A stretch of 64,000 bases of DNA, taken from NCBI GenBank assembly GCA_046293395.1, contig JBKBOU010000001.1:310001-374000 (forward strand). The letters are read 5' to 3'. Source of the DNA: CAYNRA01 sp046293395 (lineage in GTDB: Bacteria; Bacteroidota; Bacteroidia; Cytophagales; Spirosomataceae). This document shows positions 42,682 through 51,538 of this stretch, one piece after another (the stretch's first letter is position 1; each line of letters starts with the position of its first letter). The position numbers and the translations under genes are program-made. The notes below the pieces were generated by a model that was not told the DNA's origin, searched no databases, and saw nothing but the letters and a program-made list of their open reading frames with translations.

Positions 42682-43992
42682 ATGAAATTTGCCAATATAT
42701 TTCCATTTTTATTTCTTCTAATTGGCTCATACACAAAATCATCTGGCAATGAATTTTATTGGGCTAATGTTGTCATAAAAGACACGAAGTTCAGAGAGAA
42801 AGAACATTTTTTTAACGGAAAACTAACGTCCACCGTTCTTGATACGCTCGCAAAAAGATATAAGAATACACCAAACGACTTTCTGTTTTTCAATCGTGGA
42901 AATAACCTGCTGGCGTTTCAACCCTGTGGTTTTGACTTATTGGAAGTAAATGGAAGCCAGCTAACGCAAAAATACAAGTTCTACAACAGAGGTTATACGT
43001 GTGGTGCTGTGCCATTTGTACGCGATTCTGTCATTTATTTACTCGGTTCCGATGGTTTATGGAATAGTACGTCTGATTTAATTCGCTTCGATGAATTAAA
43101 TGGCTCCTGGGAGTTGTCTGTCACACAAAATCAACCGGTGGATTACCATACAGAAGTGGTTTTTCAAAACTCCAAAGGTGTTTATGCTCTTTTTGGTTTT
43201 TACATGAATCCACGGAAAAAATTGATTCAGGCAGAGTTTGATGGATATTTCCTTGATTGGCAAACCAAAGAATGGAAACGCCTGCGAGTCAATATCGCAG
43301 GAAATGGAAAAAAGCAATTAACCGAAAAAAGTACTTTTGCGTCTGTTGAAACCAAAAATTACCTCTTTTTCTTCCTTCGAGAGGATTTTGATGTGGAGAA
43401 CATAGGCTGGAATATCGTGGATAAAGAAACAGGAGAAATTTATTTGTACGATGGGCTAATCAACGATTATGTCTCTGATTCCCCTTACATCGAAGTTATC
43501 AACGATGTCATTCGCCTCCAAATGCCCGATGGAATAGAAAAAACCTTGGATATGGCTGCAATGCGAAAAAAGTCTAAAAAAGTAGGGCAACTCGAATTGG
43601 GAAATCCTGAAGAACCCGTACGCGTTTCTTCCAAAGAAATGGGGTATCTTTTTTTCGTTCTTGTCCTCATCAGTGGTATTGGGCTGGTTTTGTACAAACG
43701 AACGAATGTAAAAAATGAACTTGAAGAAGAACTCCTGGCTGGAACAGGCAAAGACACAACTATTTTTATTGAACAACTTTTGCTTTTCTCTGGACAACAA
43801 CTTGATACAGAGCAATTTGATAAGTTAATAGATGTTGAATCCATAGAGAATTTAGACTCCAAACGCATCAAACGTGCGCGAACTATTACAAAAATTAACG
43901 AGGCATATTATGAAAAAGAGGGCAAATACCTCATAATACGAGAGAAAAATCCGGATGACAAACGATTTGTTTCGTACCGAATTGACCGTTAA
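42682..43992 (+). CDS. Receptor-like membrane protein: exported beta-rich domain, one TM helix, cytoplasmic tail (copy 1)
   Basis: A 436-aa protein of a family I do not recognise. The start at 42682 precedes a signal peptide (KFANIFPFLFLLIGSYT). Residues about 25-320 form an exported domain of repeated beta strands with aromatic pairs (DGYFLDWQTKEWKRLRVNI, SVIYLLGSDGLWN), consistent with a kelch-like propeller. A single TM helix YLFFVLVLISGIGLVLY (about 327-343) is followed by a cytoplasmic tail of about 95 residues. The tail holds IDVESIENLDSKRIKRARTI and ends LIIREKNPDDKRFVSYRIDR. The basic helix followed by an R-x-DDKRF-x-Y-I hairpin suggests a winged-helix DNA-binding module. Its tandem paralogue follows at 44152. 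Confidence 0.72.
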   Translation: MKFANIFPFLFLLIGSYTKSSGNEFYWANVVIKDTKFREKEHFFNGKLTSTVLDTLAKRYKNTPNDFLFFNRGNNLLAFQPCGFDLLEVNGSQLTQKYKFYNRGYTCGAVPFVRDSVIYLLGSDGLWNSTSDLIRFDELNGSWELSVTQNQPVDYHTEVVFQNSKGVYALFGFYMNPRKKLIQAEFDGYFLDWQTKEWKRLRVNIAGNGKKQLTEKSTFASVETKNYLFFFLREDFDVENIGWNIVDKETGEIYLYDGLINDYVSDSPYIEVINDVIRLQMPDGIEKTLDMAAMRKKSKKVGQLELGNPEEPVRVSSKEMGYLFFVLVLISGIGLVLYKRTNVKNELEEELLAGTGKDTTIFIEQLLLFSGQQLDTEQFDKLIDVESIENLDSKRIKRARTITKINEAYYEKEGKYLIIREKNPDDKRFVSYRIDR

Positions 43993-44151
43993 CGCACTCT
44001 TTTTTGGTCAAAAATCATAGAAAAAATGCGATTTAGTGTGTTTATTCTTTCCGTTAACACGCTTGTTTTTTATATATGTGTATTTTGACTATATTTTCCT
44101 TTCGTGGAATATTTGAAAAATCAGCTCAAAAAAATAGACTAAACTCCACAC

Positions 44152-45456
44152 ATGAAGTATTGCACAAAAATTGGCTTGACACTTTTTTTTACCGTTTTAT
44201 TTTTTCCATTAATTGCCAAAGAAACGTTCAAATGGACGCGGATTCATTTACCCAAATGGGAGAATGCACAAAGACGCCATTTTTTTTCTGGACAACTCAC
44301 CGAATCAACCATTGATTTGGTGTATAATACGTACCAAAATGCTCCAGAAAGCTCGTTGTTTTTTTACCGAGGCAAACAATTGTTTTCGTTTACCTTGTGC
44401 AGTTTTGACCTTTTTGAAGTAAAAAACACCACTCTTGAACAAAAATATAAGTTTTACAATCGGGGCTATACCTGCCTAACCGTACCTTTTGTACGCGATT
44501 CCGTGATTTACCTCCTTGGAGGTGAAGGCCTCTGGACGTCCCACATTGACCTGATACGATTCGATGAATTGAATGGCTCTTGGGAATTTACATACACTAA
44601 AAATCAGCCACTAAACTACTATACGCGCGTTGTTTTTCAGAACTCAAAAGGAATTTTTGCCCTGTTCGGGATTCATCGAAATTTGAGGGATAAAACAGAA
44701 AAGCTAGAACCCAACGGGTATTTTTTAGACTGGAAAACCAAAGAATGGAAACGACTGCGCGTCAATATTGAAGGTAATACAATAGAAAAATACTTGGAAA
44801 GGTTCTATTTTGATGCAGTTGAAACACAAGATTACCTTTTTTTAAATACTGAATTTAGTGTAGAAAATGTGGGTTGGAATATCGTAGAGAAAGAAACGGG
44901 AAAAATTCTGCTGTTTGATTTAATTGTTAATCGCGCCTTTTATTTGTCGCCTTACACAGAAATTATTGGCAATACTGTTTACTTTCAAAATAGCGACGGT
45001 AGTCCGCAATCATTGAACATCGAGGAAATGGCGAAGAAGTCAAAAGTCATTGGGCAATTAGAGATAGATAATCAAGCAGAACTGGAAAGTGCATTTCCAC
45101 TTAAAGACGCTGTGTATGTTGTTTTCATCTTGGTTTTATTGGGTATCCTTGGCGCACTCCTCTCAAAGTACAAGAAAAAAAGTCCACTAATTCTGGACGT
45201 TACCTCGGTAACAAGTGAGACAGATGGTGTCATTGAGCAATTGGTATTATTCGCTGAGCAGCGGATTGATTCGGAAAAACTAGACAATATATTGGGTATC
45301 CAAAGATTAGAAAATATAGGAACAAAAAGACTGAAGCGGTCAAGGTTGATTACCCGTATAAACGAAGTGTATGAGGAGAGAGAAGGAAAGCCGCTGATTA
45401 TTCGAGAAAAAGATCAAGATGACAAGCGATTTGTATTTTATAAAATTCAAAAATAA
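44152..45456 (+). CDS. Receptor-like membrane protein: exported beta-rich domain, one TM helix, cytoplasmic tail (copy 2)
   Basis: A 434-aa paralogue of the preceding protein, with long identical stretches in the exported domain (PFVRDSVIYLLG, LIRFDELNGSWE, TKEWKRLRVNI) and in the tail. Signal peptide at 1-22, exported beta-rich domain to about 320, TM helix VYVVFILVLLGILGALL (about 322-338). The cytoplasmic tail has LDNILGIQRLENIGTKRLKRSRLITRIN and ends LIIREKDQDDKRFVFYKIQK. Tail conservation between the copies suggests a shared intracellular target, whereas the mid exported parts differ more. The 160-bp gap suggests separate promoters. It is followed by a terminator. Confidence 0.72.
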   Translation: MKYCTKIGLTLFFTVLFFPLIAKETFKWTRIHLPKWENAQRRHFFSGQLTESTIDLVYNTYQNAPESSLFFYRGKQLFSFTLCSFDLFEVKNTTLEQKYKFYNRGYTCLTVPFVRDSVIYLLGGEGLWTSHIDLIRFDELNGSWEFTYTKNQPLNYYTRVVFQNSKGIFALFGIHRNLRDKTEKLEPNGYFLDWKTKEWKRLRVNIEGNTIEKYLERFYFDAVETQDYLFLNTEFSVENVGWNIVEKETGKILLFDLIVNRAFYLSPYTEIIGNTVYFQNSDGSPQSLNIEEMAKKSKVIGQLEIDNQAELESAFPLKDAVYVVFILVLLGILGALLSKYKKKSPLILDVTSVTSETDGVIEQLVLFAEQRIDSEKLDNILGIQRLENIGTKRLKRSRLITRINEVYEEREGKPLIIREKDQDDKRFVFYKIQK

Positions 45457-45460
45457 GGAA

Positions 45461-45489
45461 AAAGGAGAGGAGGCATTGCCTCCTTTTTT
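45461..45489 (+). terminator. Terminator of the receptor-like gene pair
   Basis: Stem AGGAGGC/GCCTCCT with loop ATT, followed by T6. It starts 5 bases after the stop codon of copy 2. Confidence 0.8.
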
Positions 45490-46046
45490 AGTGTAAAAGA
45501 AATACTAATTTCCCTCTTGTTTGTAGCTAGAATGACAAAAAAATAGATAGAATGAGCATTTTTAAATTATTTTGAGATTTTTATCTAATGTGTTTATTAT
45601 AAATAACTTATAGTATATGTTTCAAGTATGAAACACCAAATGATACACGAAAAACACGATTCATGTTCATTTTTTTCTATTTCTGATGCAGTTTTGGCGT
45701 GTCAAGACAAAAAGTGTATTTTAATTCTCGTATTGGAGTTAATGCCTGTTCGATTTTACCCCGTGAAGGGAAGAAGAATAGCAGATTTTTCAAGTGAAAT
45801 GCGAGAATGAAATGCTAAAATCGTATCTCAAAAAATTAACATCTAAGTAAAAATGAAAAAAACAAATTGTCCGAAAAATGGGTGTTTGTAAGGTAAAATA
45901 AGAAAACATACGTTTCAATTCTCCCTCTCCTTTTGCTGCACCGCGTGTAAACTTCCGTTTGCCAGTTTTGGTCAGACATATCGTACTGACTTATGCTCTC
46001 ATTTGTGTTAAATATCTGATTATTAGTTATTTACTGAATAGCTACT
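45490..46046. other. Long AT-rich intergenic region before the LytTR gene
   Basis: About 560 bp without a convincing gene. A 60-codon frame at 45628-45810 has no start context or family resemblance. A weak inverted repeat GTCAG/CTGAC occurs at 45972-45991. It should contain the LytTR gene's control region. Confidence 0.5.
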
Positions 46047-46055
46047 AGGAGGTAT

Positions 46056-46403
46056 TTGTCTAAAAAAACATCATACAATAATAAGACTATGCAAAACAAC
46101 TCTACAAACACAATTCTCTATTGCCAAGCAATTAAAAATTATACGTTATTTTTCTATGAAGACGGAAAAAGTGAGGTTGCTTCTTATACCATGAAAAAAT
46201 TTGAGGCGCAATTTTTCCAAAAATCGAACTTCTATCTTCGTTTACACCGGAGTTGGTTGGTGAACGCCCTGTATATTCAATCGGTTGAGAAAAAAGGCGA
46301 CTTGTTTCAAGTGAAAATGATGAATGGGCAGGATATTCCTGTTTCCAGACGTCGGTTTAGAAAATATGCCGATGTTTTAAAAGCGAAATATGTGAAGCGT
46401 TGA
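46056..46403 (+). CDS. Stand-alone LytTR DNA-binding protein
   Basis: A 115-aa protein consisting only of a LytTR domain: ILYCQAIKNYTLFFYEDGKSEVASYTMKKFEAQF, then FYLRLHRSWLVNALYIQSVEK, and the conserved end GQDIPVSRRRFRKYADVL. There is no receiver domain, so activity must be set by expression or by a partner. Start choice is uncertain: TTG 46056 has an AGGAGG only 3 bases upstream (46047-46052), unusual for Bacteroidota, which rarely use Shine-Dalgarno sites; ATG 46089 would give a 104-aa protein that still holds the whole domain. Confidence 0.85.
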   Translation: MSKKTSYNNKTMQNNSTNTILYCQAIKNYTLFFYEDGKSEVASYTMKKFEAQFFQKSNFYLRLHRSWLVNALYIQSVEKKGDLFQVKMMNGQDIPVSRRRFRKYADVLKAKYVKR

Positions 46404-46415
46404 TGCTTTTTTTGT

Positions 46416-47669
46416 TTAGAAAAGAAGTTTTCTTGCCAAAATAGCTACTTTTTTTTCGTCTTTTAGTTGAGTGAAAATAAGATATGTCACGTCATCTTTC
46501 GTTTTAATTTGGAATTTCTGCGCTATTTTTTCGCCATTTTCTCCAAAGTTACGAGAGATGACATGAGCAAATAGAGGTTTACCAAGATGTTTCTGAAGTA
46601 CTTCTTTTTTAGGTTTTAAAATGTCCAGAACCTCAAAAACCCGTCCAGGAAAGTCAGAAATACATATATCGGAAGTATATAAGTGCGAATGATTGGCGAG
46701 TTTAATTAATCCAAATTGAATACCAATTTCCTGAAATCCACCACTTTTGAGAATGGGTGCGTTGGGTTCATACAAATACGTTTTTGGATCTCCAATAGGA
46801 CATAAAACACCATTTTCTCTGGTTTGAGTAAAAGAGAATGTTTGTGTTTTTTCTTGGCTCAAGTAATTGATTGTCTGAATGGATGGCGTTGCATGCCATC
46901 CTTTTTGCAAAACAAGAAGTACTTCTTTCACCTCATTTTTAATGCCAACAATGGTGATTTCACGTATGTTAGCTATCTCACGCTGTATTTGCACCAAGTC
47001 AACCATTGGCGAAAGTTTGAGTAAAACTCGGTCTGTGATGTTCCAAATTTGGTCAGAAATTTCGGTGAAATTGGGTGATAAGTCCGCAATTCGTACCAAT
47101 TTTTGATTATCGGCCGACCGCCGGGCAGGGTCAAGATACACCCAGTCAAACTTTTGACTGGTCTCCGCCAAGAAAGTTTCCGCTGTTTTTACATGAAAGT
47201 CAACGTTCGAGACAGCCATCAATGAAAAATTATGTTGTACAATTTGCGCCAATACGTCATTCCGTTCAACATACGTGACACGTTGCGCATTCTTAGCGAA
47301 CGAGAGCGTATCGATGCCAAAACCACCCGTTAAATCAAGGATGTTTTTGTAATTACCTAGTAGAGAGGTTTTTATGTCAGCAGTAATACTAGAGGAAGCT
47401 TGTTCCAAAGATACACCGGGTGGGCCAACAAGTGGGTATTTTTCAGCTAAAATGCCTAATTTTTGAGACGCTCTTTCTAAAAATTCGTGTTGTTGAATAA
47501 CCGCAGTAAGTTGGTTTTTAGAAAGTTTTAGTGGATTTTTTAAAATATATTGACTGCTTTTTTCGATTTTTTCCTTTCTTGCAACTTCGTTTGCTGCAAT
47601 AAAAAAGGCAAGCGTAAACTCGGATTCCATTGGTAGGGTTTTCTCGGTGGTATCTATTTCGTTCTGCAA
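46416..47669 (-). CDS. Class I SAM-dependent methyltransferase with THUMP-like domain
   Basis: A 417-aa protein. An N-terminal helical region (1-110) precedes the Rossmann-type methyltransferase core: SAM-binding motif NILDLTGGFGIDTLSFA (about 110-126), acidic loop VTYVERND, and catalytic motif WVYLDPARRSADNQK (about 178-192), where DPAR replaces the usual DPP(Y/F/W). The C-terminal region (about 300-417) is a THUMP-like domain found in RNA-modifying enzymes. The family is common in Bacteroidota and the substrate is probably an RNA, but it is unproven. It is a single gene, convergent with LytTR. Confidence 0.85.
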   Translation of the reverse strand: MQNEIDTTEKTLPMESEFTLAFFIAANEVARKEKIEKSSQYILKNPLKLSKNQLTAVIQQHEFLERASQKLGILAEKYPLVGPPGVSLEQASSSITADIKTSLLGNYKNILDLTGGFGIDTLSFAKNAQRVTYVERNDVLAQIVQHNFSLMAVSNVDFHVKTAETFLAETSQKFDWVYLDPARRSADNQKLVRIADLSPNFTEISDQIWNITDRVLLKLSPMVDLVQIQREIANIREITIVGIKNEVKEVLLVLQKGWHATPSIQTINYLSQEKTQTFSFTQTRENGVLCPIGDPKTYLYEPNAPILKSGGFQEIGIQFGLIKLANHSHLYTSDICISDFPGRVFEVLDILKPKKEVLQKHLGKPLFAHVISRNFGENGEKIAQKFQIKTKDDVTYLIFTQLKDEKKVAILARKLLF

Positions 47670-47907
47670 AGATGAAAAAAAATCAAACTCAACCTCTACT
47701 ATTTCTTATTTACTTGCAACCTTTGCTGCTTGCCTTGCCCGAAATCCGTTCCATTAAAAGCGATACATTCCGCTATTTTTGAATGCACCGATTGAACATG
47801 CAAGCTGGTTTTCAAAGATTTTTTCTCAGAGCGGCAAAATTTTTGGTTTTCACGTAAATCATCACATATAAATAGTACAATTTAGGATAGGCGCAAAATA
47901 AGCAACG

Positions 47908-48594
47908 ATGACTCCAAACTACCTCAAACTACTCGAAGAAAACAAACGCTGGGCAGAGCGAACCCAAGATGTTTCCCCTGAATATTTTCAAAAACTGGCT
48001 GCCGACCAAAATCCAGAGTTTTTATGGATTGGTTGCGCTGATAGCCGCGCTCCGGCAGATTTAGTAACGAATACACAGCCCGGTCAAATTTTTGTACATA
48101 GAAATGTTGCTAATCTGGTCATTCATACAGACTTAAACATGCTCAGTGTGCTTCAATATGCGGTAGAAGTGCTTAAAGTAAAACATATAATGGTGGTAGG
48201 TCATACGGGATGTGGCGGTGTGAAGGCCGCAATGGGAAACAAAGATTTGGGGCTAATCAATAAATGGTTGCGAAGTATTAAAGATACGTATGCCAAATAC
48301 GAGAAAAAGTTGGAAGCAATTGAAGACGAAGAGGAACGTATTTTTGAATTGACCAAACTGAATATCGTGGAGCAAGTCCGTAATCTTGCTAAAACCACCA
48401 TTGTTCAACATGCGTGGAATCACGGAGAGGAAATTTATCTGCACGGTTGGTTACTCAATCTAAATACCGGTTTGATTGAATCTATTTTGGATGTAAATCC
48501 GGGTGATACCAGCTTTATTGAACGCGTATTTCGTGTGGAAAAACGACCTTTGGATAGCGAAAATCCCACTACACCGCACTCAATGTTATTGTAA
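47908..48594 (+). CDS. can: Beta-class carbonic anhydrase
   Basis: Interconverts CO2 and bicarbonate in the cytoplasm. The 228-aa protein has all zinc-site residues of the beta class: WIGCADSRAPADL (Cys43, Asp45, Arg47) and VVGHTGCGGVKAAM (His99, Cys102). The opening YLKLLEENKRWAER and the helix LNMLSVLQYAVEVLKVKHI are also typical of Can. The normal length and intact motifs suggest a working enzyme, which supplies bicarbonate for carboxylations. A single gene with its own terminator; the 238-bp divergent gap to the methyltransferase holds its promoter. Confidence 0.95.
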   Translation: MTPNYLKLLEENKRWAERTQDVSPEYFQKLAADQNPEFLWIGCADSRAPADLVTNTQPGQIFVHRNVANLVIHTDLNMLSVLQYAVEVLKVKHIMVVGHTGCGGVKAAMGNKDLGLINKWLRSIKDTYAKYEKKLEAIEDEEERIFELTKLNIVEQVRNLAKTTIVQHAWNHGEEIYLHGWLLNLNTGLIESILDVNPGDTSFIERVFRVEKRPLDSENPTTPHSMLL

Positions 48595-48637
48595 AACCAA
48601 AAGAGGCTGTCTTCCACAACAGTCTCTTTTGGTTTTC
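48593..48637. terminator. Bidirectional terminator after can
   Basis: Stem AACCAAAAGAGGCTGT/ACAGTCTCTTTTGGTT (one G-T pair) with a short loop and T-tract. It also lies after the convergent ElaA gene. Confidence 0.85.
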
Positions 48638-48651
48638 CTTGTATTTTCGAA

Positions 48652-49116
48652 TTACGTATTTACAGGCGAATAAATCATATATACATGCGGAATGCCATCT
48701 TCTACATAGTCTATTCCCGTATCTTGAAAACCCAACGAACCATAGAACTTCTTCAGATAGGACTGCGCTCCAATTTTGATAGGTTCTTTGCCCCAAAGTT
48801 GTTCACAATATTGTATAGAAAACTGCATAAGACCACGCCCAATCCCCGATTTACGAACGTCTTGTGCTGTCACTACACGACCAATTGAAACATAGCCTTC
48901 GTAGGATACATCTTTGGCAAAAAGACGGGTGTAAGCAATAATTTTTCCTGTTTTGTCTTTTCCTAAACAATGCAAGGCGTCTGCATCTTGTCCATCTATA
49001 TCTTGAAAAATACAGGCTTGTTCTACGATAAAAACAGCTTGACGAAGTGCCAAAACTTGGTAAAGTTCATCGACCGTCAGGGAATCAAAGGATTTCACGT
49101 CAAAATGTATTTCCAT
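48652..49116 (-). CDS. elaA: ElaA-type GNAT acetyltransferase
   Basis: A 154-aa GNAT-fold protein of the ElaA family: LYQVLALRQAVFIVEQACIFQDIDGQDADALH (about 18-49), an acceptor-binding N-terminal part, and SIGRVVTAQDVRKSGIGRGLMQ (about 77-98), which includes the acetyl-CoA pyrophosphate loop R-x-x-G-I-G. The C-terminal YLKKFYGSLGFQDTGIDYVEDGIPHVYM is diagnostic for ElaA. The substrate is unknown. Divergent from tatD-like gene with only 39 bp between starts, so the promoters overlap. Confidence 0.9.
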   Translation of the reverse strand: MEIHFDVKSFDSLTVDELYQVLALRQAVFIVEQACIFQDIDGQDADALHCLGKDKTGKIIAYTRLFAKDVSYEGYVSIGRVVTAQDVRKSGIGRGLMQFSIQYCEQLWGKEPIKIGAQSYLKKFYGSLGFQDTGIDYVEDGIPHVYMIYSPVNT

Positions 49117-49155
49117 TTTTTGTAATTTTACAGTTCACCCAAAAATACATACGAC

Positions 49156-49836
49156 TTGTTAGTAAATATACATACACACTCACTTTTTGAGGCAGAAAAT
49201 ACACTTTCTATTCAAAATATTCACCTTCCGAGTGACGTGACGGCGCTCGAAACATGGGAATTGCCCGCCGACGACGGACTTTTCTCGGTCGGTATTCATC
49301 CGTGGCATTGTACGACAGAATCCATGACTTTACAACTGGCGAAATTAGAAGAAATTTCGCTAGATAAACGAGTAAAAGCTATTGGGGAGTGTGGGCTTGA
49401 TGCGCTCTGTGAAACTCCTCGACTACTGCAAGAAGAGGTATTTCGGAAACAAATTCGGCTGGCTGAAAATCTCGAAAAACCAGTTATTATTCATTGTGTA
49501 AAAGCATTTGATGCCTTGATTGGGATACAAAAAGTACTTCGCCCGTCTGTTCCATTAGTCGTTCATGGATTTGCTAAAAATAAAATGGTGGCGGAGCAAT
49601 TGCTTCGTCGAGGTTTCTACCTTTCTATGGGGCAGAAATTACATGCCTCTTGGGATAATGCGTTTTATGCGCAATGGAAAGAGCAACTTTTTGTAGAAAC
49701 AGATACGCTTGAAAACGTTTCTATTCTCTCTGTATATCAGCAAGTTGCGCAAAAATTTGGTATGGATGTGAAAGATTTGGAAGAGACAATAGAAGAAAAT
49801 TATTGGTTTATTACCGCAAAAAAATCGGAAAAGTAA
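49156..49836 (+). CDS. TatD-family metal-dependent hydrolase
   Basis: A 226-aa TIM-barrel hydrolase. Metal-binding residues are seen in VNIHTHSLF (His6, His8), a conserved FSVGIHPWH (about 46-54), AIGECGLDA (metal Glu), VIIHCVKAFD, and VVHGFAKN. This is the TatD 3'-5' DNase-like group, although Bacteroidota members are short and their nuclease activity is unproven. The start is a TTG at 49156; no ATG lies in a suitable place. The next gene starts 2 bp after its stop codon, so tatD and tcdA form an operon. Confidence 0.85.
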   Translation: MLVNIHTHSLFEAENTLSIQNIHLPSDVTALETWELPADDGLFSVGIHPWHCTTESMTLQLAKLEEISLDKRVKAIGECGLDALCETPRLLQEEVFRKQIRLAENLEKPVIIHCVKAFDALIGIQKVLRPSVPLVVHGFAKNKMVAEQLLRRGFYLSMGQKLHASWDNAFYAQWKEQLFVETDTLENVSILSVYQQVAQKFGMDVKDLEETIEENYWFITAKKSEK

Positions 49837-49838
49837 GT

Positions 49839-50624
49839 ATGGAAAAGGATGTAAAATGGTTGGGAAGAACAGAGGCGCTTATCGGCAGCGAAGGAATTGA
49901 AGTTTTGCAAAATGCGCATGTATTAATTGTTGGATTGGGCGGCGTGGGTTCATTTGCTGCCGAATTTATCTGTCGAGCGGGTGTAGGTAAAATGACGATT
50001 GTAGATGGCGATGTCGTTGACCCAACGAACCGGAATCGGCAACTTCCTGCGCTTGCCACCAATCACGGACAACCCAAAGCCGAGTACATGGCAGACCGTC
50101 TGAAAAGTATCAATCCGGACTTGGAGTTAGCTGTCATTCAGTCTTTCTTAACACCGGATAAATTCGAAGAAATTTTAGCCGAGCCGTTCGATTTTGTCCT
50201 AGATTGTATTGATAGTATCACCCCCAAATTATTGTTATTGGCGACCGCGTATGAAAAAAACCTCCGGATTGTAAGTTCCATGGGCGCAGGTGGAAAAATA
50301 GACCCTACGCAAATTCGTATCGCCGATTTATTTGAAACTTACTCGTGTGGTTTTGCCCAATACATCCGGAAACGCATCAAAAAATTAGGCGTAGGAAAAG
50401 GAATTACTGCGGTTTATTCAATTGAAAAAACGGACAAAGAATCATTATTAATGACAGACGGGTCGAATTTCAAACGTTCTGCTTACGGAACAATCTCGTA
50501 TTTACCCGCTGCCTTTGGTGGTGTCGTTGCTTCTGTTGCTATTCGTGAACTTTTGAATTTGGAGATTGAAAAGGTAGGAAGACCTAAGAATTTACCCAAA
50601 CCAAAACTGCAAAAGAAAAGCTAG
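49839..50624 (+). CDS. tcdA: tRNA threonylcarbamoyladenosine dehydratase (TcdA/CsdL)
   Basis: E1-like (ThiF/MoeB fold) enzyme that uses ATP to cyclise t6A37 in tRNAs to ct6A. The 261-aa protein starts at ATG 49839, right after tatD. Landmarks are RTEALIGSEGIEVLQNAHVLIVGLGGVGSFAAEFICRAGVG (nucleotide loop GxGGVGS), VDGDVVDPTNRNRQ with the conserved Asn-Arg-Gln, and VLDCIDSITPKLLLL. Unlike MoeB and ThiF it lacks CxxC zinc pairs, which supports TcdA. Its stop overlaps the end of the convergent yihY-like gene by 4 bp. Confidence 0.92.
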   Translation: MEKDVKWLGRTEALIGSEGIEVLQNAHVLIVGLGGVGSFAAEFICRAGVGKMTIVDGDVVDPTNRNRQLPALATNHGQPKAEYMADRLKSINPDLELAVIQSFLTPDKFEEILAEPFDFVLDCIDSITPKLLLLATAYEKNLRIVSSMGAGGKIDPTQIRIADLFETYSCGFAQYIRKRIKKLGVGKGITAVYSIEKTDKESLLMTDGSNFKRSAYGTISYLPAAFGGVVASVAIRELLNLEIEKVGRPKNLPKPKLQKKS

Positions 50625-51535
50625 GATTTCTTTTTCGATAAGGCGGCTGCGCGATAACTGAAGTTGACTTCAAATCCTAAAATGAGGATTAAGCAGACGA
50701 GATATATCCAAATCATCAAACCGATGAGCGTCCCGATGGAGCCGTAAAGTTTGTTGTAGGAGCTAAAATTAGATAAATAATAAGAGAAACCATTGGTGGC
50801 GAAAATACAGAGAATAGCTGCTAAAAACGCACCAATGTTAAAGAACTTCGGCTTTGGACTAGCATTCGTTGCAAAATAATAAATGACGGCGATGCCTACA
50901 AAGAGAATGAGGAAAGTGGAAATATTTTGCAATAAATGAATCCAAAATAATGTATTGTCTGGATTAATTAATTGAAAATCAACGAGATAGGAAATGATTA
51001 ATTTGCCAACAATCAGAATTATGACAGCAATTAGTAAGACAAAAATAAGATTGATGGTCAATAAGAAGGCAATCCAACGGGCTTTGAAAAAACCTCTTTT
51101 TTCGTCGGTTTCCAATGTCATATTGAATGCCCGCATCAAGGCCATCATGCCGTTTGTTGCAGCGTAAATCGTGAATAAAAAACCAATCGATAATATATCT
51201 GACCGTTTTTTATTCACGATTTCTTCAATCGTACTTGCAACTGCTTTGTACAGCCCTGCAGGTAAAATGGATTCCAGGAAAGTCAAGATAATGACATCGA
51301 GATTGTCAATTGGAAAATACGGGATGAGGGTAAAAAGGAATAAAATTCCTGGAAAAATAGCTAAAATTAAACTAAATGAAACAGCTGCCGCCCGTTGGTC
51401 TATGTCGAAAGTGACGATTTTCTCCCATAAAATTTTAAAAAAATCATAGAGAGAAACCTCACTCTTAAAAAAGTACACTTTTTTAAGGATACGGCAGAGT
51501 TGTAGATAGTATAACTTTACTTTTTGCATCTGCAC
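50621..51535 (-). CDS. YihY/BrkB-family inner-membrane protein
   Basis: A 304-aa membrane protein with about six helices, of the YihY/BrkB (formerly RNase BN) family. Family landmarks are the amphipathic start DQRAAAVSFSLILAIFPGILFLFTLIPYFP, the helix RSDILSIGFLFTIYAATNGMMALMRAFNMTLE, and the end GSIGTLIGLMIWIYLVCLILILGFEVNFSY. The function is unknown; the old RNase assignment was wrong. It is the last gene of the run hisS-mltG-thioesterase-yihY on the minus strand, 3 bp after the thioesterase stop... on that strand the next start lies at 51535. M1 or M3 may be the start. Confidence 0.9.
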   Translation of the reverse strand: MQMQKVKLYYLQLCRILKKVYFFKSEVSLYDFFKILWEKIVTFDIDQRAAAVSFSLILAIFPGILFLFTLIPYFPIDNLDVIILTFLESILPAGLYKAVASTIEEIVNKKRSDILSIGFLFTIYAATNGMMALMRAFNMTLETDEKRGFFKARWIAFLLTINLIFVLLIAVIILIVGKLIISYLVDFQLINPDNTLFWIHLLQNISTFLILFVGIAVIYYFATNASPKPKFFNIGAFLAAILCIFATNGFSYYLSNFSSYNKLYGSIGTLIGLMIWIYLVCLILILGFEVNFSYRAAALSKKKS

Positions 51536-51538
51536 AAA

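Noticed and set aside
45628..45810. 60-aa reading frame between the receptor pair and the LytTR gene
   Set aside because: No upstream signals, no recognisable motif, and such lengths arise by chance in a 560-bp gap.
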